A stretch of 64,000 nucleotides of DNA from Norana najaformis (lineage: Eukaryota; Annelida; Clitellata; Crassiclitellata; Hormogastridae), in assembly GCA_964023275.1 (NCBI GenBank), contig OZ029916.1, forward strand, positions 46,999,749-47,063,748, written 5' to 3'. A program made the translations under genes and the position numbers. Below the pieces are notes generated by a model, which saw only the letters and a program-made list of their open reading frames with translations, ran no database searches and was not told the DNA's origin. The first letter of the stretch is position 1. Each line of letters begins with the position of its first letter. Shown here one piece after another: positions 1-11,000 of the stretch.

Positions 1-293
1 TGTTCAGACGTGTGCACAAGCACATGCTTACATACACACACAATACATGCGTACATTAGATATGTAGGAGTTCACACGTACTTAGTAAATGCTTTGCAAC
101 TTGGTAAGTACTTTGCAAGCAAGCAATATAGGCAATTGTCTTTGATGATTTGATAACTTTTCGGTGGCATTTTATGAACATATGAATTTAAATACAAATA
201 TTTTAAAAAATGGTCTTGCTGTGGAAATTCGTTTCTTCGGATTTAAAAGTTGAGTCCAAGAATCCACTTCAAACTGTGGTTTAATTTCTGCAG

Positions 294-2662
294 AAATTCG
301 ACTGCTTCACAGTTTAAAAGAGAACATTAAGAATCTGCCTGAGATTGCTGTTTCATTTCTGTTAGCCAAGCATCCGATAATCTTGCTTCTCTTCACGGGT
401 GGACCATTCGACATTGCATTTGCCAAAAACAGCGACAAAGTGGGCGCAATAATCGAGTGCTTCTTCCCAAGTCAGGCAACCGGGGAGTCTCTCTTTCGTA
501 TCCTGGCCATTGGGGAATCAGGATCAGTGGTCAGTCCTGCTGGACGCATTCCGTACACCTGGCCAAAATCAGTTGACCAGGTCAGCACCTGTAATTAGTT
601 ATCTAATCACTTGATATAGTGCCTTTGGAGTACCTTACAAATGTGCTGTGTAAGCTATCGTAATGATGTTGAAATCATTAAGAAAATGTTCATCAGTGAG
701 CGCAGAGTGCGGGCTCCTGCACGCATACAGAGCTCAACTGACGGTTGACACTGATCACTTACATCAGATCCAGAGTTATCTCTATGCATGGTAAGCGTAA
801 TAAATAAATCATTAATTTACATTATTTTAAAAAGTATTTGACTTTGTTGATATGTTTAGATTCCACCAATGACGAACTACTCTATGGAGGGCCGGACATA
901 TCGTTATTTCAAGGGTCCTGGTCAGCCACTGTATCCGTTTGGCTACGGTCTTTCCTACGCAAAGTTTTCTTACACCAATCTTCTCCGCCCAACTACGGTT
1001 ACTGCTGGTAACAACGTTGTAGTCAGTGTCACGGTCACTAACTCTGGACCATACGATTCTGACGAGGTGAATTTTATTTGTCAAAGCAGAATATAGTTTT
1101 GATAATTTAATCCAGCATTTATTAAGTTTAGGTTTTGTCAGTATAGTTCATATCTTTCTTACACTAAATGTCTGGATTCGTTCTTTTCCGTATTAATTTA
1201 TACTTCGTGAGTTGGATTCAACATGTTTGTATTTGCATGACTATATGAATGTATTATGATACTTAATACAGCATCTTTTAGGTACCTCTGAAAGTGCTAG
1301 ACTAAGTTATATTAATTTAAGTTCGTTAATAATAACACTTTAAAGAAATAATGCTTTACATTTGAATAAACACCATGCCCTGTATGGCGTCAGATATTCT
1401 GGATCATCACTTGACCACATAATGGACATTTTAGCAGGACATTGCATTCACTGGGTTTTTAACAACTCTGAAAGGATTTAAGGAGTGCTATAAATTTGTT
1501 GCAGTATACTCAGCGTTTATATCCAACCACGGGAAAATACACTTGTTGATAGGGGAATAAATCAGTACATTAGATGACTTTGTTTACCTTACCATTCCAT
1601 TTGTCTACCTTGAGGAGTTTAGTTGATATGCAGTAGCACTATAAGCTGGTCTCCCTCTCGCAGCAATTGTATGGGGCTAAGAAATTTAGGAGATTTACAT
1701 TTACATCTATACGATTATTTATAGATTGCAATTAGCTGTTCTTGTCGATAAGTTGATCAGACTTGGTGTTGAAGCCTCCTTGTGACCTTGACTTTGTGGG
1801 GATCTTGTGCACGACCTTAATGCACAATTGTTTGATTACTGTCATTAAATGATTGGATGGGGTGATGTAAAATATGACAGAGTGACAAATGAATGAATTG
1901 CTTGTGATCAGGTGGTTCAGGTGTACATCAGTTGGCGTGACTGTCCAGTTCAAATGCCCCGTCTGCAGTTGGTTGCGGTCAACAGACAACTGACCGCTGT
2001 GAACCAGCCTCTGGTGGTCAGTCTGACAATCCATGCTGAACAAATGAGAGTCTGGGATGACCAAAAAGGATTCATTTACATCCCCGGTAAGCTTATGTTT
2101 GGGGGCATGAAATGAAGATGATCCATTAGCTCTGATCATGTGCAATGTTGATGTAATTGGGAACTGGTTAAGAATAATTAATTGTGTATCATTTGAGCAA
2201 ACATTTTTGCACCCAGAAATAAAGATTTGTAGAATCGGGGTTAAACTTCCTACTATATTTTACAGTGAATAATCAATCAAGTGGTCGCCATGGTCGCCGA
2301 CTGGTTTGAGAGCTCACCTTGCAATGCGCAGAGCACAGTTTCGAGCCTCTTGTGAGGTGGTTACTTACAGGGTCCTTGAGCAAGTCCTTCACGCACAGTG
2401 CCATCAATTGATGCTCTGTCATTAGATATTGGCGCATTCTAAATACAGAAATAATAATTATTTGAAGTGTCATATGTGCCCCTGGGGAAAGTTGCAGTTT
2501 TCAAGCCAAAACCTTATATGCCTTGTTCCTTTATTTCTGATGCATGAAGTTTTCTTGGTTGATTTAGGTGTCATAGACGTCTATGTTGGTGGTCAACAAC
2601 CGAACCAGGAAACATCGACTGGTTCAAACGTCCTCCAAGGACAATTTAAACTTGTTAACTAA
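294..2662 (+). CDS. Glycoside hydrolase family 3 beta-xylosidase/beta-glucosidase-like protein, 3' exons only
   Basis: Four exons of a GH3 gene whose 5' part lies left of the window: 294-580, 860-1066, 1912-2086 and 2568-2662 (stop TAA 2660-2662), all with AG acceptors and GT donors and compatible phases. The first exon reads like the C-terminal alpha/beta sandwich domain (LLLFTGGPFDIAFAKN, then SPAGRIPYTWP). The second has the GH3 signature YPFGYGLSYAKFSYTNL that opens the fibronectin III-like domain, continued in VVQVYISWRD and in the last exon (VIDVYVGGQQP). The catalytic TIM-barrel domain with the nucleophile Asp is not in the window, so substrate cannot be told; animal homologues are usually annotated as probable beta-D-xylosidases. 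GH3 enzymes release terminal beta-linked sugars, and a secreted or lysosomal role is likely but the signal peptide is off-window. No frameshift or stop is seen in the four exons. Confidence 0.88.
2281..2460 (+). mobile_element. tRNA-derived SINE, family F1
   Basis: Copy of a short retroposon also at 36751-36939 and 53871-54050 (+) and 25290-25474 (-). It has a degenerate Pol III B box (TTTCGAGCCTC, about 2340), then a body shared by all copies (GAGCAAGTCCTTCACGCACA, then GATGCTCTGTCATTAGATA) and a tail GGCGCATTCTAAATACAGAA followed by ATAATAAT. It lies in the last intron of the GH3 gene. Confidence 0.7.
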
Positions 2663-5600
2663 TTTCATAACCGGGTGCAGCCGCCACTGGGTCTGACAAT
2701 TATTATTGCTTCTGCACTTGGATAATGTTTCCATAAGCTTGTGTGGGGTTTTCTGTTCACTGATCTGTTTTCAGTTTTCTTATCTGAGCTTTTGGGGAGT
2801 TTCAGTGATGGGTAGGAACAAACAGCCAAAAAGTGGTGTGAAAATTTTATGCTATAGCAGTTTTGTTTTCCATGGTTGCACTTTCAGTATCTGTTAATTT
2901 TAAGTTATCACTTATCCGTCCTGTTTGTCTATCTGGGATCCCTATGGTACCCATCAAATGTGATATGGGCATGCTGGCATGGTAACACCACTGAAGAAAC
3001 TCCTTAACTTTGCTTGGAGAAAGGAATTAGTATGTTACAGTGCACAGTTAGCGACCTTTTAAACATCTAGTTGAATTCCATGATCGTTAAAGCCTGTTTG
3101 TGATTGTATCGATATTTTGGAAGATATTCTTAGCGTATTTTTGGGTTTTCATGATCATTGAGGTGTTATATCTGCATTTGTATTTGTTAGCTTATAGATG
3201 ATATTCTAATTGTTGTTGGTTTGTACAGATATTTGCACAATTCTTTGAGGGCATGATTATTGAGGTTGTTTTTATGACGTTATTATGGATCTTTTGTTAA
3301 AGCAGAAATTATTTTCTATCAGTCCTGTCAGCTTTTCATAAGTAATTTCAACCTTATAATGTTTGTGTTGTTGGTGACTGTTAACCGACCAAATTATGAC
3401 GCTCGAGTCGGTGACAAAAAACTGTATATTGGTATCTGTTACATAAGGCAATCTCGTAAACAGTTGCAGCTAATTTGAAGAAAACAAAAGGGGATATTTT
3501 TGCTTTCTACTATATTTGTTGATGACATACTGTTCTGCTTAATGAAAATAACATTTAATGGTGTGTTAACTGGTGCACAGGTTGGCTAATTGGAAACAAT
3601 CTATTAAAATGGTTTTTGAAACACTTGGGTGGATTCTGTTGCTGAACTGATCAATGAATTATCAGCTCATGCTTGTTAGTAGAGATTTTAGTAAACTGCA
3701 ACTCATTACTAGACTGGTTTTGTCACATCTGCAGTTCATCCCAGTGATCGTCCAACATGAGGATTGTCACTCTAGACCACAGTTGACAGAAGCATGTAGT
3801 ACACCAGCAATTACCAGATCTCACCAACGGTGCCTCCACCATATTGTCGATCACAGCATGGCCACAGGCAATATTTTGAGAAGGGGCAGCCATTGGTCTG
3901 GCTTCCGAAGAGATCTGAGCTGCAAAATCGGTAAAGGCATTTGTGAACCGACAAGAGTTCACATTGTACGCCTACTTAATTTGTTTAAAGGATTTTTTTA
4001 AATGGCACATTAGTGATGAAAGCTGTAATCATGAAATGCTGAAGAATTTATGCAAAAGATTCTTAGCTATGTTGTGTTTAGTTATGGGGGCTTTGCCCCA
4101 TTCCACAGACCAGGGCCTTTTCCTTACACCCCAAGGTGGCTTTGTCTTTAAACCCTCATTATAGGCTTGCACAAGTCACGTATCAGGCATTCTTCATTGC
4201 TGATCAATGCCTGTTCTGTCATGGTGTACTGACATTCTCATCTGTAATACTGTATGTGCTTGCATTTTTGTGTTTTATTCAAAAATTGTTACATCCAAAA
4301 ATAATGAACTCTGATTTGTAGCACACAGGAAGTAGCTGTTTTTGATACATCACATGATTGAACATTCCACTTTATTTGTGATAGTTAGGTTGTTACACCC
4401 ATTTGTATGGGACTAGTTTAATATGTTGTTGGTAATAAATTAACATGTTATATCCTTCATCATAACATTGGTTAATTTTGGTTTTTTGTTAACAATTAGT
4501 TTTTGAAAAATTTTAAACATAGGTTTAATCGCACTTGGCAGTTTATCAAAGCATTGTACCGAATACACTACTTTTCCCATGTGTCACACCTACAGTAACC
4601 AAAAGACATGTATAGTAAACAGCAGCATTTTTCTCATGGGAAAGTACTATTATACAACATCAGTATTCCTAAATCCTGTGAACTCCAGTCCGATGACTGG
4701 CAGACTAAAATACTCGGTAGACAGACTAAAGGCAGGAATGCTGAAACCAATGAACATTCAAACCAATGATAAACAGGCACACAGTGCTCGATGTGCAACT
4801 TCTCTACTGTACAACATCTCCATGACGATTCTAAATTTCACATCACACAATCCTGGAGCCATAAATTGGCATTTTGAGTTTTCATGTCTAGCTTCTACCA
4901 GCCGTCCTTCCACCTCTGTTAGTCTGCCTGTTTCCACAGGTCATTTAACAAACAATTTAAAGTGAGGTTCTTTACAAGGAGCACAGAGGAACAATGGTGT
5001 TTGATTGACGATGTTGTGCAGCAGTTCAGTTTTACAGGTGTCTCCTTCATGGATGCAGTGAAAGCGACCAAAATTAAATCAGTTTTGGTTTCTGTCATTT
5101 TTCATTTTAATGTTTTCATCTGAAAACAAACCGTTAATACAGTAATTCAATTACTTGACTACTGGTAATTTATTATTCAATTGTATTATTTTTTAAAATC
5201 TATTTACAAGCTTCTAAAAAACAAAATAACAGTCTAGAATGTAGCAAAATTAAGTTTTAAAACAATAAAAATTTCTGTAGATTTTTTAATTTAAGCTATA
5301 AACACGGTGGTCTATCGGGCATGTTTGCTCACACCGTGCTTCTCTCACCAAGCAGTGTAATTTGGTACTGGCACAATCTGGGAAGTAAACTGCAAGTGCT
5401 CTGATGCACGGGCCCTATGTCTACGACCACTGCCGGTTCAAGGGCCAAGAAAAAGAAATGAGACCTCCCCTTGTATGTTTCGCTTGTGGGATATTTGGGA
5501 GCTTTACTTATTTTACTATAAACATGGGCTTTTGATGTCAAAGCATGGCTGCAAAAGTAACCAGACAACACGTTCATATTTTTTAAAGAGTTCATATACA

Positions 5601-5742
5601 TATTAATTAAATATGTATTTACAGTTTCATAATTTTTTATTTCTTGTTACAATTATTATTATTTTTTAATATACTATGAGAGGACACTACTATACCAATA
5701 ATTAAAAAATATGACCTCAACTGCATATTAGTTGAAATTTAT
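2663..5742. other. Intergenic, no gene recognised
   Basis: AT-rich DNA between the GH3 stop and the NDUFAF8 stop (the two genes converge). The only long open frame, 4579-4965 (+), shows no family resemblance, no splice logic and ordinary AT-rich composition. I see no tandem array or clear transposon here, making it the least repeat-laden gap in the window. Confidence 0.5.
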
Positions 5743-6769
5743 TTAAATTAAAACTGAATTATTCTGTACACTGCTAGAATTTTCTATACTAACAGCCTGC
5801 TTGAAACATTTGTTGAAACGCTGAAATTCCAGCACACAGTCATCTTTTTTCAGATTTTCTTTAGCGATGACACACTTGGCATATTCCGAGGCCTACAGAA
5901 AAATAAAACGAAAACAAATTTCTAAGATATTTCTTGTAATGCAATCAGATTATTGTAGATAAAATTGGAACAGTTATTAACAGATTAGTAGCATCACTCT
6001 GAAGTAGGTTTTGCATAATAGTTATAAACTGCAGTTAAAACTCATGTTAAGTTAATAAATAATTTCACAAACAATTTAATAAATTTAAGATCTTAATAAA
6101 AAGTTGATCTATTATCAGCTTAAATAGTGTTTAATATATCAAACTGTAACAAAAACATGTAAATTCAGGTGTAGGAAAACATATGCTATATTTCTCAAAG
6201 CTACATATAACCAAGCCGAGAGAACGGGTGCTATGATTACTGGTAGTTAAGTTTTAAAGTGGGTTGCTAAGGAAGATAAGATTGTTCATTTCTTAAATGC
6301 TTCTGCTGAATAGTCTTCAGCAGCTGAAAGGTAAACATGATAACTGTACTGCACCTGGACAGAATTTCATTTTCTTTACAAGGCTTGACTATGACTTGTA
6401 AGTTTCACACTGTGACCAAAAATTCGAACTCCAGGGGCATCAGCCACTCTAAGATAAATCTCAAGTTAAAGTAAAGAAGCCTTGGGTATTAAAACGAACC
6501 TACCTCGGCAGAACACATCGCAATGGCCTTTGGGTAGGATGCTAGTTTCGCTCTCGCCGACTGTACAGCCTTCATTCCTCGTTCCATCTCCGAATTCGCT
6601 ATCTGCAAAAAATTAAATACTGCATAAAACAATTACAATAAATTATTTAAAACACTATCCACAGAACCTTCACCACGAAATTCTGTCTTGGTCACATCAT
6701 TACAAAGCCACGACCTTGCTGTGATGCAAACAGACTTACTTCGTCCCGCGCTCCGTATACGGCTAACAT
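5743..6769 (-). CDS. NDUFAF8: NADH:ubiquinone oxidoreductase complex I assembly factor 8 (twin CX9C protein)
   Basis: Three exons on the minus strand: 6740-6769 (10 codons), 6504-6602 (33 codons) and 5743-5892 (49 codons plus TAA), all phase 0, giving 92 residues. Splice sites are canonical (GAA|GTAAGT; TTTTTGCAG|ATA; GAG|GTA; TTCTGTAG|GCC). The protein carries a textbook twin CX9C pair: C-SAEASEYAK-C and C-VLEFQRFNK-C, with the first motif assembled across the exon 2/3 junction. This matches NDUFAF8 (human C17orf89), which acts in the mitochondrial intermembrane space/matrix side of complex I assembly with NDUFAF5. The C-terminal tail after the second motif (about 20 residues, Ser/Asn-rich) is longer than I recall for the human protein. 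An AATAAA overlaps the stop codon region (5738-5743) and may serve as polyadenylation signal. The start is the first Met of the short exon 1; a later Met in exon 2 is the alternative. Confidence 0.87.
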
Positions 6770-7180
6770 CAGCCAAGTTTCAGTTTAGATAAACCGACAT
6801 AAATTACATTCTAGTTTATACTATTTCGATAGGATGCATATTTTTTGTTTTTATCAATCAACTTTGCATTGGTCCGTTCATTATAAAATAAACATACAAG
6901 AATAAGTCGTACATATTTCAAAACACAGTAATGACCATAGATGTGATAACATATTGAATCTATGACAATGACCAGCAGTAATACCTCTGTTTTTATCTGC
7001 GGTCAAGTTAAGATCTTATAGCGCTACATTAGCGACACTTCTAGGAATTCGTTCGCTAAAGAGGAAGGTAATGGAATTCTACAATATTATTGGAAATACC
7101 TAGAAAAATCTTTTTTTTTTTTGGTTTTTTACTCGGTTGTTCAAAATTTGTTTGGATATCAGTTTCTCTACATCCCGGTC

Positions 7181-7385
7181 GTGGCTTATTTCAGAAATTT
7201 AAATCTCGGGCTAGTACGGTCCGTGCACGGGGACCTTAATTGGGGTGGTGCCCATTTAAACGGGCAGCGGTGGTGAAGGATCTCACCCGATAAATTCATT
7301 GAAAAATGACCAGGGTCGAGGCCATACGGTCGCTATACAAAACCTAAACATTTATATTTTCATTTTACATATCACGATATAATTA
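7181..7385 (+). mobile_element. Short retroposon, family F4
   Basis: Repeat recognised by GTACGGTCCGTGCACGGGGA, then CGGGCAGCGGTGGTGAAGGA and an end CGGTCGCTATACAAAA leading into a T/A-rich TTTACA-like tail. Other copies: 7425-7580 (+), 7600-7715 (-), 14365-14470 (-), 34600-34745 (+), 39285-39385 (-), 56825-56925 (-). The three adjacent copies at 7.2-7.7 kb fill the space between the divergent NDUFAF8 and CFAP144 genes. Confidence 0.6.
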
Positions 7386-7424
7386 TCATGGAGCGGTATG
7401 TGGGTGGAGCAGTGAGGAAAATTG

Positions 7425-7580
7425 TACCTTTGGAACTAGGACTAAGGACCTTAAATGGCGTGGCGCCCATTCAAATGGGCTGCGGTGGTGAATGATCTCA
7501 CTCAATTAATTCACTGAAAAATGAGCATGGTCGATGCATGCAGTAGCTATATAAAAATATATACGTTTACATTTACACTT
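7425..7580 (+). mobile_element. Short retroposon, family F4 (second copy)
   Basis: Starts in GGACCTTAAATGGCGTGGCG, shares the internal block TGCGGTGGTGAATGATCTCA and ends AGTAGCTATATAAAAATATA. Same orientation as the copy about 50 bp upstream. Confidence 0.55.
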
Positions 7581-7599
7581 CAGGTCTATGTAAAGTGTA

Positions 7600-7715
7600 C
7601 AGTTGCGGCTTAAAAATGAGGAGGGTACAAAGCCCTACGGTCGTGAGACCCTTCATCACCTCTACCCGTTTGAATGGGCGCCCCGCCAAGGTACAGATTT
7701 CTAAAGTGTCACAAG
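7600..7715 (-). mobile_element. Short retroposon, family F4 (inverted copy)
   Basis: CATCACCTCTACCCGTTTGA and GGGCGCCCCGCCAAGGTAC are the complement of the F4 core. With the two plus-strand copies just upstream it makes an inverted pair. Confidence 0.5.
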
Positions 7716-8016
7716 TTATGGTTTTAATCGAATGAGTCATTAATAAATAATTGCCATAGACAATTAACTTCAGTTAACTAATAATTGATTAATCTGTGTT
7801 TTCTCCAACATGAGGGTTATAAATATTTGGTGTGACTTACTTACTTAAGATCATTCTAAGCAATTAAATATTGATCCGTGGTACAGGTCGTGATCTGGCC
7901 TGGCCCAAATATAGGCGTAACCAGTGACAACAATGCTGAAGAGATGCGTTGTTTGGCGGAGGAGAAAAAGCGGCGGCTTCAGCTTTGCTTGCGATTTTCT
8001 CGTCGATATTCTCACA

Positions 8017-11000
8017 ATGGCGCAGCAGAATAAACTGGAAGCGAAGAATGCCGTCCACCAGAATGCCATCCTCGTCGAAACGATCCTCAAGGAACAGAGG
8101 AATCAGAAGCTCTTTCTCAACTACAGCATTAACCCGTTCCGAAAGAGTAAGATATACGAAAATTTTGTGGATTTTGTCGACGTTTTTACGTAATTTACCG
8201 TTTTTACCGTAATTTGCGTTGGGAGAAAAGTTAGGGACATTACAATTCACACAAGTATTAGTTACGAAGAATATAGTTTGCTTATTTTCGCTTTATTCAT
8301 TCATATGTTTCAACTCCCGAATTATATTTGATCGGGAAGTTTCTAAATGTGATAAAAGTTGTGTAGTTTGCAATGCATAAACTATCCACTACATAGACAT
8401 GGAGCCTAAGCCTTCATTTGCCATATTCACGCCGATTCTGCTGAGCAGCAAATCTATTCTAGTCTAATCTAAAGATTTCTATAGCGCAGTTATCATAATG
8501 CCCAAGGCACCAGTCTATGGTCGCTTCAAGTGAAAATCGCAGTCAAAATCATAATCCATTGGAGAAGCCAGGTCGAAGACCCGTTACAGAAACCAGAAGC
8601 CAGGGATAGCAGCGACCATTGACTGATGTGCCCTGAGAATTAAAACAGTGGTGCTATAGGAGTTTGATGTTAGCCGATCCATTAGCCATGCAACTCATAC
8701 CCAGATTCTCTCGTCCTTGTAACCCCTAATTACTGCTGCAATTCCAGATCTAATTGACCCTTGCCATCTGCCTGCCTCATCTTCCCCAAAGTCTCATAAG
8801 TTGGACCCAAATTGAGTCAACAGCTGACTACCAGTGGCTCAATGCAAGCCAGTTATGGACCAATGATTGTGGTCGTCTTGGTATGAATTTTGATTCGCAA
8901 CCGAACCAGACCCTGCCCTTGCGTCGTCGATTTTCACTTGATTGAATGTTTGAGAATATTTTGCAGCTCTCAGATTAGCTCCAGTATGGAGGATGGTAAA
9001 TTTAGGATAGCAAGATCCTTCCCAGTATGAATGTTTTATTCTAGGTCTAGGTTATTCTCTTGCCCTGCCTCTGATTCAAGTTAGACATCTGGCACATTAA
9101 TCTCCCTTACGTTAATCTCTTTTAGAAGTTTTAAATGTCTTATATGAAACCTATGCTTAAAATTTCAATAAATACCTCACAAAATTTGAAGTTTACAAAA
9201 TAAACTGATTTGGTTTTTTGCATCTTGAAGAAGTGCACAATAATTTCTTTTTGTTTTTGCAGTGCATACTCTGACTGGAAAACCAAATTCCCTGCATGAT
9301 GTAGAAGAGGGAGAAGAAGACAGTAAGTTTTTCCTACACTTAATCATCTTGGTATCAGAAATTTGTATAGTGCCTTTTAAGAACTTATGAAAAGTGGTAA
9401 CCATCGGTAACCATTATTCCAGGTATAAACCTAAATTTTGACATTTTCAGTATGTGATGTATTCTTATTCTGATGTCATGTGTTATAAGAATTTATACAG
9501 GACCTTTGGTTATATATATATGTATATACATATATATATACATATATATATACATACATACATACATACATACAAACATACATATTCAGTATATCTGAAT
9601 CTCGTGCCTAGATCAGTGTTTGCTAAGGGCCAAGATGGAGTCATGGAATGGCCAGAGTAACATTGTGGGTGTTGACAAGTAAGTTAGTAAGGGATTAGTA
9701 ACTTCTTTCGTGCTGGTGTCTAATGCACAAGGCGCCAACATAAGGCATGCCAAGGTCAGGTCAGCATCCAGGTGCCAAGGCCAAGGTCAGGTCAGCATCC
9801 ATGTGCTAAGGCCAAGGTCAGGTCAGCATCCAGGTGCCAAGGCCAAGGTCAGGTCAGCATCCAGGTGCCAAGGTCAAGGTCAGCATCCATGTGCCAAGGC
9901 CGAGGTCAGGTCAGCATCCAGGTGCCAAGGCCAAGGTCAGGTCAGCATCCAGGTGCCAAGGCCAAGGTCAGGTCAGCATCCAGGTGCCAAGACCAAGGTC
10001 AGGTCAGCATCCAGGTGGTCAATCCAACAGAGACAGAGAGGAAGCCTTCGGTTGATAAACAGTTTGAAAGGGTATCAGTCTTAAGTTAATGAAACAACAC
10101 AAGCGACTGAGAAGAACGAACAGATCCAGGGAGAGAGTTCCAAACTTTAGGCCCAGCAAATGATTCAAATGATGATAGTGAGTCCTCAGTCTTGTCTTTT
10201 ATCACAGATGATTTTGAATTGGAGGGTCACAGCTACTGTTAGCATCTGGTCCCACAGTGCTTTAGCCACCGCATTTGCTGCCTGCTGACTATTTTAGAAG
10301 AATTGTAATGTTTAAACCTGGTCAGTCGGTAAACTTGTTAAATTTTGTAGCTCACTTCAAGAAAGTGATTGAAAGATCTCACCAGGAACCAGTGCGCAAG
10401 TATCTCTATCCGCAGACAGAGGCGCAGGAGTACGGTTGGATGACTCAGCCACTGGTAGGGATTCAAATAAACTCTAGCTTTCTTGACTGCTTTTCAGGCT
10501 CTGAAGATATTGTACAGTTTGCAGTTATGATCAAATTCTTCAATCTCTTTTTCCTTCCACATTCATGCCATACTGTTAATTTCAGCCATCAGTCTGTCCT
10601 CCTCCTTTTAAACATTTATACAAATTTTATTCTTGTTCCATTAAAAAATCCATTCAGTTAGATTCAATTCAATTTGAATCACATTTACTATATTTTCTCT
10701 CGATTTTTGAAGTATTTCATAAATTGGTTTCTATGCAGTACAAACATGTACCGGGTATTCTTTGATTCCTCGTCGTGATTTGGTTATGCACAAGTTGTAA
10801 CGAGAACTTGGGAATGAGATTGAATAAAATTCCTAGTTGACACACAGCTGTGCTTTAAAAAACTCTGTTTACCTTCTACCAAGCTTTGAAACTACAACTG
10901 CTTTCCATTGTCATCTCTTGAACCGTGGTAAAAGTAAACAAACTGCAGGCCTAACGTATTGATATGAATACTACTAATTCTAATCTAATATAAAGCCTTC

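Noticed and set aside
4579-4965. 128-codon plus-strand ORF
   Set aside because: No recognisable motif, low-complexity composition, no splice or context support.
7864-8250. 128-codon minus-strand ORF over CFAP144 exon 1
   Set aside because: Antisense shadow of the real exon; no family resemblance.
9710-10089. Three overlapping ORFs with R/S/G/Q repeats
   Set aside because: All derive from the 31-bp array inside a CFAP144 intron.
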